Of a stretch of 45,613 nt of DNA, positions 23,839 to 31,331 are shown piece after piece. Below the pieces are notes generated by a model. That model did no database searches. It was not told the origin of the DNA and saw nothing but the letters and a program-made list of their open reading frames with translations. Position numbers and translations under genes: made by a program. Each line of letters begins with the position of its first letter. Within the stretch, counting starts at the first letter, position 1. Source of the DNA: Anaerolineae bacterium (GTDB lineage Bacteria > Chloroflexota > Anaerolineae > UBA3071). Location of the stretch: NCBI GenBank assembly GCA_029907105.1, contig JARYMM010000026.1:1-45613 (forward strand). Direction: 5' to 3'.

Positions 23839-25737
23839 TCACTTCCTTCCGGCCAGGGCGTGGCGCACGTCGCCGGTCGCCTGCCTCAGCCGCCGCCGCG
23901 CTTCCTCCGCTCCCACACCGGCGAGCAGCATCACCAGCGCCACCTTGACCTGGTAGCCGGCGGCTTCGAGGGCCTGCTCTGCCTCCTCCGGCCCCACGCC
24001 CGCCGCCTCCTGCAGGATGCGCCGCGCCCGCTCCCGCAGCTTGTCGCTGGTCGGCTGCACGTCCACCATCAGGTTGCCGTACACCTTGCCCAGCCGGATC
24101 ATGGTCGCCGTGCTGAGCATGTTGAGCACCATCTTCTGTGCTGTGCCCGCCTTGAGGCGCGTGGAGCCGGCGATGACCTCCGGCCCCACCAGGGGAGCGA
24201 TGGTCACCTCGGCCAGCCCTTCCAGCGGCGAGGGGCGGGTGCAGGTCAGCCCGATGGTCAGGGCGCCGCGCTGCCTGGCCTCGGCCAGGGCGCCCAGCAC
24301 CCAGGGCGTGCGCCCGCTGGCCGTGATACCCACCACCACGTCCGCTTCCCCCACCCCGGCCTGACGCACGGCCTCCGCCCCCGCCTGGCGGTCGTCCTCC
24401 GCCCCTTCGATGGCCCGCGTGATCGCTTCCGTCCCCCCGGCGATGAAGGCCTGCACCATCCCCGGCTCCGTGCCAAAGGTGGGCACCATCTCGGCAGCGT
24501 CCAGCCCCCCCAATCGCCCGCTGGTCCCGGCGCCGAAGTAGAGCAATCGCCCGCCCCGCTGCAGCCACTCGACGATCAACTCCACGGCCCGGGCGATGGC
24601 CGGCAGCTCCTGCTGTACCGCCTGGGCCACGCTGGCATCCTCGGCGTTGATGAGGGCTACCACTTCGGCGGTGGGGAGGCTGTCAATGTCCATCGTCGCC
24701 GGGTTGCGCGCTTCGGTGAGCGCCCTCGCCCCCACCCCCCATCCCCCCTCCCCCTCTCGTGACTCCCTCCCCCGTTTCGGGGGAGGGCTGGGGAGGGGGT
24801 GGAGAGGGGGAGGGGGGCGCAGGGGGGAGGGGGTGAGGGCCAGCAGTGCCGCGCCCACGGCCGCATCCCTTCGCGGGGCGATAGGCCGGGCATGGGGAGC
24901 TACGGCGCGCAGCAACTGCTCCAGCGTCTGGCGCACGATCTCGCTGGACTGGAGCACTCCGCCGGCCAGCACGGCCTCGAAGCCCTCCTCCTCCATGCCC
25001 AGCCTGCGGATCACAGCGGCTGCCGCCTTGGCCAGCTCCCTTCCCGCTTCCCGCAGGATGGACCGGGCGACGGCGTCCCCCTCCAAGGCCACTTGAGCCA
25101 CCAGGGGAGCCAGCGACGCCAGGTCGGACGTGCTCAGGCCGCCGTCGTACAACAGCGAGATCAGCCCCTCCGGCGAAGCCAGCCCCAGGTGCGCAAGCAG
25201 CCGCTCCCCCAGCCGGGTGGCCGGCCCCTGGCCATCGTGGGCGCGGATGACTGCGTGCAGCGCCTCCTGCCCGATCCAGTAGCCGCTCCCCTCATCGCCC
25301 AGCAGGTAACCCCAGCCGCCGGCCCGCCGCGCCTGCCCTCCGGCGTTTACCCCGTAGGCCATGGAGCCCGTCCCGGCGATGACCACCACGCCGTGCCGCC
25401 GCCCCACCCCTCCCACCAGCGCGGCCTCGGCATCGTGCGCAATGACCAGGCGGGGGAAGGGGCCGATCTCCTGCATCATCTGCTCGATCGCCGCCCGGTC
25501 AGCCGGGCGATCCACACCGGCCATGCCCAGCCCTGCCGCGGCGATCTCGGCCATCGTCAGCCCGGCGGCATGCAGCGCGCCGTGGATGGCCTCGGCCAGC
25601 GCCGCTTGCGCTGCCTGCCGGCCCACGACGTGGATATTGGACGGGCCACCCTGGCCGCGCCCTCGCTCGCCGGCCTCTTCATCCAGCACCACCGCCGTCG
25701 TCTTCGTCGCCCCACCGTCCACGCCGAGAACACGCAT
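23839..25737 (-). CDS. murQ: MurNAc/GlcNAc kinase (BadF family) fused to MurNAc-6-P etherase
   Basis: A 632-aa two-enzyme fusion. Residues 1-298 are a BadF/BadG/BcrA-type sugar kinase: DGGATKT phosphate loop at the start, AGTGSMAYG, GWGYLLGDEGSGYWIG and VLAGGVLQSS. This family includes Clostridium MurK, which phosphorylates both MurNAc and GlcNAc. Residues about 335-632 are MurQ, beginning LTEARNPATMDIDSLPT, with the SIS-fold GAGTSGRLG and GITASGRTPWVLGAL; MurQ removes D-lactate to give GlcNAc-6-P. Residues 299-335 are a Pro/Arg/Gly linker encoded by a GC-rich palindrome, which seems to have joined two genes. GAGGAGG places the start at 25737; the ATG at 25752 contains the ribosome site. The two steps are consecutive. 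Confidence 0.93.
   Translation of the reverse strand: MRVLGVDGGATKTTAVVLDEEAGERGRGQGGPSNIHVVGRQAAQAALAEAIHGALHAAGLTMAEIAAAGLGMAGVDRPADRAAIEQMMQEIGPFPRLVIAHDAEAALVGGVGRRHGVVVIAGTGSMAYGVNAGGQARRAGGWGYLLGDEGSGYWIGQEALHAVIRAHDGQGPATRLGERLLAHLGLASPEGLISLLYDGGLSTSDLASLAPLVAQVALEGDAVARSILREAGRELAKAAAAVIRRLGMEEEGFEAVLAGGVLQSSEIVRQTLEQLLRAVAPHARPIAPRRDAAVGAALLALTPSPLRPPPPLHPLPSPPPKRGRESREGEGGWGVGARALTEARNPATMDIDSLPTAEVVALINAEDASVAQAVQQELPAIARAVELIVEWLQRGGRLLYFGAGTSGRLGGLDAAEMVPTFGTEPGMVQAFIAGGTEAITRAIEGAEDDRQAGAEAVRQAGVGEADVVVGITASGRTPWVLGALAEARQRGALTIGLTCTRPSPLEGLAEVTIAPLVGPEVIAGSTRLKAGTAQKMVLNMLSTATMIRLGKVYGNLMVDVQPTSDKLRERARRILQEAAGVGPEEAEQALEAAGYQVKVALVMLLAGVGAEEARRRLRQATGDVRHALAGRK
24731..24840 (-). 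repeat. GC-rich palindrome forming the fusion linker of murK-murQ
   Basis: CCCTCCCCCG (24765-24774) and CGGGGGAGGG (24778-24787) around TTT, flanked by longer C-rich and G-rich arms. The same core, CCCTCCCCCG/CGGGGGAGGG, is found in the methyltransferase gene at 45097-45120. Confidence 0.85.
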
Positions 25738-25763
25738 CGGATCCCTCCTCATTCAGCGAAGAC

Positions 25764-25796
25764 GCACCACGCATCACGTATCACGCATCACGTCCA
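25764..25796. repeat. CGTGATNCGTGA-family repeat at the end of anmK
   Basis: Three GCATCACG/TATCACG units between the kinase-etherase start and the anmK stop. The anmK stop codon lies inside it. Confidence 0.7.
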
Positions 25797-27011
25797 TGAG
25801 CACGCTCTCATCAATTCGACATAATTTTCCCCCGGCACGATCTTGCCCAGCACAACCCGCCTCGCCGCGCCTGTGCAGGGGGGCAGATTGCCCGGCCGGC
25901 CGTGGATGGCCTCGTAAGCCAGAACGGCGAAGGCCATGGCCTCCTTGGCCTGGCTGGAGAAGCCCAGGTCCTCATGGGTGAGCAGCCGGGCCGGGGCCAG
26001 CCGTTCCTCCAGCATCGCTCGCAGCGTGGGGTTACGCGCCCCGCCGCCGCCCAGGATCACCTCGTCAGGCATCCGAGGCAGGAAGCGGCGATAGGCATCG
26101 GCGATGGATACGGCGGTGAAGGCGGTCAGCGTGGCCACGATGTCCTCGTCCCGCAGGCCCAGCGCCTGCGCCCGCTCCCACACCTCCGCCCCGAACTGGA
26201 CGCCGAACTGCTCGCGGCCCGTCGTCTTGGGCGGGGGAAGTTGCAGGTAGGGATGGGCCATCAGCTCGGCCAGCAGGCGTTCGTCCACCTGGCCCCGCGC
26301 TGCCAGCGCCCCGTCCCGGTCGCAGCGCCACGCCCCATCGGTGGCCCGGCCAGCGGCGTAATCAATCAGCATGTTCCCCGGCCCGGTGTCGAAAGCGACC
26401 ACTCCCCATGCCCCCAACCCCCCTTTCCCTCTCCGCAGCGGAGAGGGAAAGGGGGGCAGGGGGGTAGGGGAGAGGTAGGTCACGTTGGCGATGCCGCCGA
26501 TGTTCTGCACCGCCCGCACCCGCTGCGGATGGCGGAACAAAAGCCAATCCACGTAACTCACCAGGGGCGCGCCCTGCCCGCTGGCGGCCACGTCGGCCAC
26601 GCGGAAGTCGGCCACGGTGGTGATGCCCGTGCGCCGGGCGATGACCGCCGGTTCGCCGATCTGGAGGGTGGATTTGACCGGCGAAGAGACGTCCACGGCG
26701 TGGTAGATGGTCTGGCCGTGGGAGCCGATGAGGGAGATGTCGGCCGGCTCAAGCCCCGCCGCGGCGATGGCCTGGAGCGCTGCAGCGGCGAACAGCTCTC
26801 CCAGGGCGAAGTTCATGTGGCAGATGCGGTCCACCGTGCCCGTGGCTGGATCGAAAAGCTCGAAGATTTGCTGGCGCACCTCCGGCTCGAAGGGTACACA
26901 CGTGAAATGGAGCAACTCCACCGTCAGATCCGGCGGCGCACCCGTGATTTCGACGATGGCCGCATCCACCCCGTCGGCCGAGGTGCCGGACATGAGGCCC
27001 ACAACTTTCAT
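25788..27011 (-). CDS. anmK: Anhydro-N-acetylmuramic acid kinase with a repeat-derived insert
   Basis: A 407-aa kinase that opens the 1,6-anhydro ring of anhydroMurNAc and phosphorylates it, giving MurNAc-6-P for MurQ. The phosphate loop GLMSGTSADGVD (5-16), IGSHGQTIYH, NIGGIANVTYL and FDTGPGNMLID are intact. Residues about 180-203 (PTPLPPFPSPLRRGKGG...) between NVTYL and VAFDTGPGN are encoded by a perfect 19-bp-arm palindrome. In relatives these two conserved blocks are nearly adjacent, so this is an in-frame insertion close to the active site. The terminal RACSWT comes from the repeat after the gene. The ribosome site is weak. Confidence 0.93.
   Translation of the reverse strand: MKVVGLMSGTSADGVDAAIVEITGAPPDLTVELLHFTCVPFEPEVRQQIFELFDPATGTVDRICHMNFALGELFAAAALQAIAAAGLEPADISLIGSHGQTIYHAVDVSSPVKSTLQIGEPAVIARRTGITTVADFRVADVAASGQGAPLVSYVDWLLFRHPQRVRAVQNIGGIANVTYLSPTPLPPFPSPLRRGKGGLGAWGVVAFDTGPGNMLIDYAAGRATDGAWRCDRDGALAARGQVDERLLAELMAHPYLQLPPPKTTGREQFGVQFGAEVWERAQALGLRDEDIVATLTAFTAVSIADAYRRFLPRMPDEVILGGGGARNPTLRAMLEERLAPARLLTHEDLGFSSQAKEAMAFAVLAYEAIHGRPGNLPPCTGAARRVVLGKIVPGENYVELMRACSWT
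26404..26476 (-). repeat. In-frame GC-rich palindrome in anmK
   Basis: Arms 26418-26436 and 26438-26456 are perfectly complementary (19 bp, one-base loop). C- and G-rich flanks extend it. Read as about 24 codons without a stop. Confidence 0.85.
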
Positions 27012-27055
27012 AACAATCCGGTTCTCCAGACCCCTATCGGCTTAAGCAGGGGGGC

Positions 27056-27090
27056 GTGATGCGTGATGCGTGATCCGTGATCTGTGATCA
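27056..27090. repeat. CGTGATNCGTGA-family repeat upstream of anmK
   Basis: Tandem GCGTGATGCGTGATCCGTGATCTGTGATC words between anmK and the broken four-helix-bundle gene. Confidence 0.75.
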
Positions 27091-27746
27091 GGGGAAGGGG
27101 ACGTTTTGGAGCAGGTTTTCCAATTCTCCTCGATTCATAGTCAGGTCTGACTCAGCGATCTGCGCGCCAGCCTCGTAGAGGACGCTCTGTTCACGGAGGA
27201 TGAGTCCACGCTGCTGCGGGATCATGGTCAGGAGCAAGCGGACAATCTGGGTAAGCAGGTGCAGACGATGCTGAGTGACGGCTTCCCCCAGCACATGGCG
27301 GCCTTTGTAGTACCAATCGCGGCTCTCCCTGGCCGAACCGAGGGCGTATTCATAGAAACGCTGTAACTACCTACCCTGTCACTGCGAGCGAAGCGAAGCA
27401 GTCTCCTGGAATCTAGGAGGAGATTGCTTCGCCCCTTCAGGGCTCGCAATGACGCCAGCCCACCGCTATATCTCACGTTGCAAGGCCAAAGGTAGGCAGT
27501 TACGAAACGCGCCCGATCTCTGCCTGTGCCGCGTGAATATCCCTCGGCGACATTGGCGCTGATGGAACCCAGCGCCCGATAGAGTTGATCGGACAAACCA
27601 AGCGTGCGTCTATCTCGCATTAGTTTTGTCACATCTCGCCAGCCTATATCCGCGGCGAATAGCGCCAGGCGATAAGCCTCCACCGTCCACAATGCATCAT
27701 TCTTGATCTCTTGCGGCACTGACTCTGCCCACTCAGCATAATTCAT
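27088..27746 (-). pseudogene. Four-helix-bundle protein gene disrupted by a MITE-like element
   Basis: The 5' part (27746 to about 27504) encodes a protein with LSDQLYRALGSISANVAEGY and RGTGRDRARF, the signature of the small four-helix-bundle (23S rRNA intervening-sequence-type) family. The 3' part (about 27362-27088) continues with FYEYALGSARESRDWYYKGR and runs to a normal stop. A 141-bp element at 27363-27503 splits them and shifts the frame. Removing the element and one copy of its flanking duplication restores RDRARF-YEYALGSARES in a single frame, so the gene was intact before insertion. Its function is unknown. The remaining 172-aa ORF that reads through the element is not a native protein. 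Confidence 0.85.
27363..27503. mobile_element. 141-bp MITE-like element with terminal inverted repeats
   Basis: Ends are GTAACTACCTACC (27363-27375) and GGTAGGCAGTTAC (27491-27503), complementary at 12 of 13 positions. Flanks are GAAACGCT (27355-27362) and GAAACGCG (27504-27511), a 7- or 8-bp target duplication. The interior is a hairpin of the GTCACTGCGAGC (27378-27389) / GCTCGCAATGAC (27442-27453) kind. No transposase is encoded, so a partner element must have moved it. Confidence 0.85.
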
Positions 27747-27767
27747 CGCACACCTCTCTCTTCAGGT

Positions 27768-27790
27768 CTCACGGATCACGCATCACGCAT
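27768..27790. repeat. CGTGATNCGTGA-family repeat supplying a stop codon
   Basis: CACGGATCACGCATCACGCATC. The serine-hydrolase gene on the minus strand ends inside it (LMRDA then TGA). Confidence 0.7.
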
Positions 27791-28900
27791 CAAAGCCCCA
27801 ACGACCGCTTTGTGTAGCCTGAGCCGGAAATCCCGTATCCCCTCCGGGTCCCGGCCATAGTAGACGCGGTTGGTCAGCAAGGCCACCACCAGCTCACGGG
27901 CGGGGTCTACCCACAGAGAGGTGCCGGTGAAGCCGGTGTGGCCGTAAGCCCGCTGGCTGAAGGGATGCCCGCTGGCTTCGGGATCGGGCGACCACAGCGC
28001 CCAGCCCAGGCCGCGCCGCGTGAGCCCATCCTGCGCCTGAAGGCGGGTCATCTCGGCCACCGTCTCTGCCCGCAGGAGTGGCGCGCCGCCATCCAGATAC
28101 ACCTGCCCCAACGCCGCCACGTCAGCCGCGCTGCCGAACAGCCCGGCATGCCCGGCTATCCCGCCCAAGCGGGCCGCGTTCTCGTCGTGCACCTCGCCCC
28201 GCAGCCTTCGCCCGCGCCAGGGGCAGAGTTCGGTGGGGGCGATGCGGGAGGGCGGAGCAAGGGAGCAGGTAGCAGAGAGCCCCAGGGGATCAAGGACTAA
28301 CCCACGCAGCGTGACGTCGAGGGGCTGGCCGCTCAGGCGGGCGATGGCCTCGCCCAGCAGGATGAAGCCCAGGTCGCTGTAGACCACCCGGCTGCCAGTG
28401 GGATAGCTGAAAGGAGAACTCAGCGCTGCCTGCAAAGCCGCCTGGCCGCTCTCCAGCCGGTAGAGCGGGCTCCAGGCCGGCAGGCCGGAGGTGTGGGCCA
28501 GCAGGTGGCGGAAAGTGACCCGGCCGGCGTCCACGGTCTCATCGGTGGGCGGGACGACGGCGATCTCCTGGCCGGGGTGCAGGGGGTCGGCGTAGGGGCG
28601 GATGGGGCGGTGGCCGTCGAATTCGGGAAGCACGGTGCGCACCGGCTGGTCCAGCGCCACCAGCCCTGCCTCCACCAGGGTCATGAAGGCGGTGGCCGTG
28701 AACAGCTTGGTCAGCGAGGCCAGGTCGAAGAGGGAGTCCGCTTGGGTCGGCTGCTGGCGGGCCTCCGGGTCGAGGAAGCCGTAGGCGCGGTGGAAGACGA
28801 TGCGGCCGCCCTGGCGCACCACCAGCACGGCGGCGGGGAAGACGCGCCCCAGCGCCTGGTGCGTCACCATTTCCACAGCGCGCCACCTCTCTGCCACCAT
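27776..28900 (-). CDS. Serine hydrolase, beta-lactamase family (AmiE/YbbE-like)
   Basis: A 374-aa hydrolase of the class C beta-lactamase/esterase fold. The start at 28900 follows GGGAGAGG. The active-site serine lies in S62-L-T-K65 (DLASLTKLF), with VVYSDLGF as the second motif and GHTGFTGTSLW as the third. No signal peptide is visible. In Bacillus, a related protein (YbbE/AmiE) is encoded with murQ and namZ and removes peptide from MurNAc. The same neighbours are found here (murQ, namZ), so a muropeptide amidase is the best guess; a general esterase is possible. It is followed by the broken four-helix gene. Confidence 0.75.
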   Translation of the reverse strand: MVAERWRAVEMVTHQALGRVFPAAVLVVRQGGRIVFHRAYGFLDPEARQQPTQADSLFDLASLTKLFTATAFMTLVEAGLVALDQPVRTVLPEFDGHRPIRPYADPLHPGQEIAVVPPTDETVDAGRVTFRHLLAHTSGLPAWSPLYRLESGQAALQAALSSPFSYPTGSRVVYSDLGFILLGEAIARLSGQPLDVTLRGLVLDPLGLSATCSLAPPSRIAPTELCPWRGRRLRGEVHDENAARLGGIAGHAGLFGSAADVAALGQVYLDGGAPLLRAETVAEMTRLQAQDGLTRRGLGWALWSPDPEASGHPFSQRAYGHTGFTGTSLWVDPARELVVALLTNRVYYGRDPEGIRDFRLRLHKAVVGALMRDA

Positions 28901-28918
28901 GCCTCTCCCACAGGGGTC

Positions 28919-28950
28919 GGTAGATTGGTAGGTTGGTACATTGGTAGAGA
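28919..28950. repeat. GGTAGATTGGTA short-period repeat
   Basis: Three tandem GGTAGATT/GGTAGGTT/GGTACATT units between the SIS gene and the serine-hydrolase gene. Confidence 0.6.
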
Positions 28951-28959
28951 TGAAGCGGC

Positions 28960-30000
28960 TCAATGGGTCAGGGTCACCTTGCGCAGGCCGCGGGGATGGT
29001 CGGGGTCGAACCCCTTGGCCAGGGTCAGGGCCAGGGCGAAGAGCTGTCCCGGCACCACGGCCACCAGGGGCGACAGCCACTCCGGCACGCCGGACGGCAG
29101 GGGCAGCGAGGTCTGGGCCAGGGCCAGGACATCGTCCCGATCGGAGATGACCACCAACTCCGCCTCTCGCTCCCGCAGTTGCCGTAGAAAGGCCGATAGT
29201 TCCGCCGCAGCCTGGCCCTCCGGCACAACGGCGAAGACGGGGAAGCCCTGCTCCACCAGGGCCACCGGGCCGTGGCGGAAATCGGCCGAGGAGTACGGCT
29301 CGGCCAGGACGTAGGCCAGCTCTTTGAGCTTGAGGGCGATCTCGAAGGCCGTGGCGTAGTTGTAGCCGCGGCCGACCACCACACAGGCCTCCATGAAACG
29401 GTAGCGTTCGGCAGCTCTAGCCACGGCTGGAGCGGCTGCCAGAGCCTCGGCCGCCACATCGGGCAGCGCTTCCAGGGCCTGCCGCCGTGCCTCATCCTCT
29501 GCCAGCGCTGTGCTCAGCAGGGCCAGGGCGAAGAGGGAGGCGGTGTAGGTCTTGGTGGCGGCGATGCTCTGCTCCCGGCCGGCACGGAGGTGGATGACCT
29601 GCTCGGCGGCAGCGGCCAGGGGAGAGTCGGGGTCATTGGTCAGGGCCACGGTCAGTGCCCCCTGACGCTGTGCCTCGACCAGCACGGTCACGATGTCAGG
29701 CGAGCGGCCCGATTGCGATATCCCCAGCACCAGGGCCTCCTCCAGACGGGGCGGCGCGTTGTACAGGGTGAACAACGAGGGAGTGGCCAGGGCTACAGGC
29801 AGCCTGTTGGCCGCGCCGAACAGGTATTGGCCGTAGCGGGCGGCGTTGTCGGAGCTGCCACGAGCGGCGATCATCACGTAGCGGGGGGCGCGGGAGCGGA
29901 TCGTTGCCGCCACCCGCTCGATGACCGGTCGTTCGACCTCCAGCAGTCGCCGCCACACCGCCGGTTGTTCCAGGATCTCTCGTTCCAGGTTGGAAGACAT
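28960..30000 (-). CDS. Double-SIS protein, probable glucosamine-6-phosphate deaminase
   Basis: A 346-aa protein with two SIS sugar-phosphate isomerase domains: [16 protein letters not shown] (about 45-60) and ISQSGRSPD (about 94-102) in the first, [22 protein letters not shown] in the second. This is the isomerase half of GlmS without the glutaminase domain. Stand-alone proteins of this type (NagB-II, GlmD) deaminate GlcN-6-P to fructose-6-P. With NagA in the same strand cluster, that reaction would finish GlcNAc-6-P breakdown. GAGGAGAACCG gives a strong start. A different aldose-ketose isomerase role is possible. Confidence 0.8.
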   Translation of the reverse strand: MSSNLEREILEQPAVWRRLLEVERPVIERVAATIRSRAPRYVMIAARGSSDNAARYGQYLFGAANRLPVALATPSLFTLYNAPPRLEEALVLGISQSGRSPDIVTVLVEAQRQGALTVALTNDPDSPLAAAAEQVIHLRAGREQSIAATKTYTASLFALALLSTALAEDEARRQALEALPDVAAEALAAAPAVARAAERYRFMEACVVVGRGYNYATAFEIALKLKELAYVLAEPYSSADFRHGPVALVEQGFPVFAVVPEGQAAAELSAFLRQLREREAELVVISDRDDVLALAQTSLPLPSGVPEWLSPLVAVVPGQLFALALTLAKGFDPDHPRGLRKVTLTH

Positions 30001-30113
30001 CGGTTCTCCTCTATGGCAGTCTCAAAACGCCCGATCATCTCCAGCGAACGTTCCACTCCGCCACCACCAGATGGACAATGTAAGGAGCCATAGCGTCTCT
30101 CCCTGGCCGGCGC

Positions 30114-31325
30114 TCACCGGTAGAGGGAAACCCTCTCCCGCTGCGTCTCGAAATCGGCGCGCTCTGCCTCCCAGCCAGCGACGATGGCCTCCACCGGCAC
30201 CCCCGTTTCCAGTTGTCGCCGCACTTTGTCGGTTCCCATGAGCAGGTCGAAGTGCCAGCGGCCTTCCTCCGCTTCGGGCTCTCGCCAGGCGAAGCGGTCG
30301 GGATGCAGGGCACGCACGGCGGCGATGAGCTGCAATCCCGCCGTCACCGGGCGCAGGGCCTGGCGGTCGGTCACGTGCAGGTGCACTCCCTCGCACTCCT
30401 GCCCGGCCCATTTACTGGCCGTCGGCTGGAAACGCACGGGACGGAAGCGCACGCCAGGCAGGTTCAGCGCGTTCAGGGCGTCGGCCAGGGCATAGCCATC
30501 CACCCAGGGGGCGCCGATCTGCTGGAAGGGCAGCGCTGTGCCCCGCCCCTCCGACAGGTTCGTGCCCTCGAGGAGACAGGTGCCGGGATAGAGCGTGGCC
30601 GTCTCCGGCGTGGGCATGGCCGGCGAGGGCGGCACCCAGGGCAGGCCCGTGGCGTCGTACCACATCTCCCGCCGCCACCCCTCCATGGGGATGACGGTGA
30701 GCTCGGCCCCGATAGGAGTGCGCAGGAAGCTATCCGATGCCCGCGCCCCTGCAATGCCAGGATGCTCGTTGAAGAGACGGGCCAGCTCGCCCACGGTCAG
30801 GCCGTGGCGCAGGGGGATGGCGGCGCGGCCGACGAAGGAAGCGCAGGCTGGCTCCAGCGACGGTCCCTCCACGATCTGCCCGCCGAGGGGGTTGGGGTGG
30901 TCGAGGACGATGAAGGGCATCCCCGTCGCAGCCGCCGCCTCCATGGCGTAGCTCATCGTCCAGACGTAGGTGTAAAAGCGCACCCCTACGTCCTGTATGT
31001 CAAAGAGCAGGACATCCACCTCCCGCAGCATCTGCGCTGTGGGCTGCAGGGTCTCTCCGTAGAGGCTGTAGACGGGCAACCCGGTGCGGCGGTCGCGTCC
31101 AGAAGCCACCGCCGCGCCATCGGGTGCGCTGGCCTGCAGGCCATGCTCAGGAGCGAAAAGCGCCGTCACCTTCACCCCGCGGCGCAGCAGCGCCTCCGCC
31201 GCGCCCTCCAGCTCGGGCGTGACCCCCGTGGGATTGGTGATCAGCCCCACCCTCTGGCCGCGCAACAGGTCCAGCCGCCGGGCCAGAAGCACCTCCAGCC
31301 CTGGACGCACTCGCTCGGCGAGCAC
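30114..31325 (-). CDS. namZ: Exo-beta-N-acetylmuramidase family protein (NamZ, DUF1343)
   Basis: A 403-aa protein with the DUF1343 hallmarks: GLITNPTGVTPEL, LFAPEHGLQ, FDIQDVGVRFYTYVWTMSYA, VLDHPNPLGG, LFEGTN-like LLEGTNLSEGRGTALPFQ and a late WHFDLLMGTD. The Bacillus member YbbC was shown to be an exo-lytic N-acetylmuramidase that cuts MurNAc from peptidoglycan ends. There is no obvious signal peptide from the GTG at 31325, so it may act on imported disaccharide fragments. GAGGATTGAG sits just upstream, and only 6 bp separate it from galK, so they are co-transcribed. Confidence 0.88.
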   Translation of the reverse strand: MLAERVRPGLEVLLARRLDLLRGQRVGLITNPTGVTPELEGAAEALLRRGVKVTALFAPEHGLQASAPDGAAVASGRDRRTGLPVYSLYGETLQPTAQMLREVDVLLFDIQDVGVRFYTYVWTMSYAMEAAAATGMPFIVLDHPNPLGGQIVEGPSLEPACASFVGRAAIPLRHGLTVGELARLFNEHPGIAGARASDSFLRTPIGAELTVIPMEGWRREMWYDATGLPWVPPSPAMPTPETATLYPGTCLLEGTNLSEGRGTALPFQQIGAPWVDGYALADALNALNLPGVRFRPVRFQPTASKWAGQECEGVHLHVTDRQALRPVTAGLQLIAAVRALHPDRFAWREPEAEEGRWHFDLLMGTDKVRRQLETGVPVEAIVAGWEAERADFETQRERVSLYR

Positions 31326-31331
31326 TATCGC

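Noticed and set aside
21698..23956. A 752-codon plus-strand ORF opposite the pseudokinase gene
   Set aside because: Mirror frame of a GC-rich real gene; no conserved motifs and Gly/Gln/His-rich composition.
23789..24568. The pseudokinase frame stays open about 260 codons further upstream
   Set aside because: That stretch is antisense-frame shadow of murQ with low-complexity Gly/Arg composition; the kinase fold and a good ribosome site begin at 23788.
27228..27746. Intact 172-aa four-helix-bundle gene
   Set aside because: Its second half reads through a MITE-like element; family sequence resumes in another frame after the element.
28901..29080. N-terminal 60-codon extension of the serine hydrolase
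   Set aside because: It overlaps the SIS gene and the short-period repeat; GGGAGAGG and family sequence support 28900.
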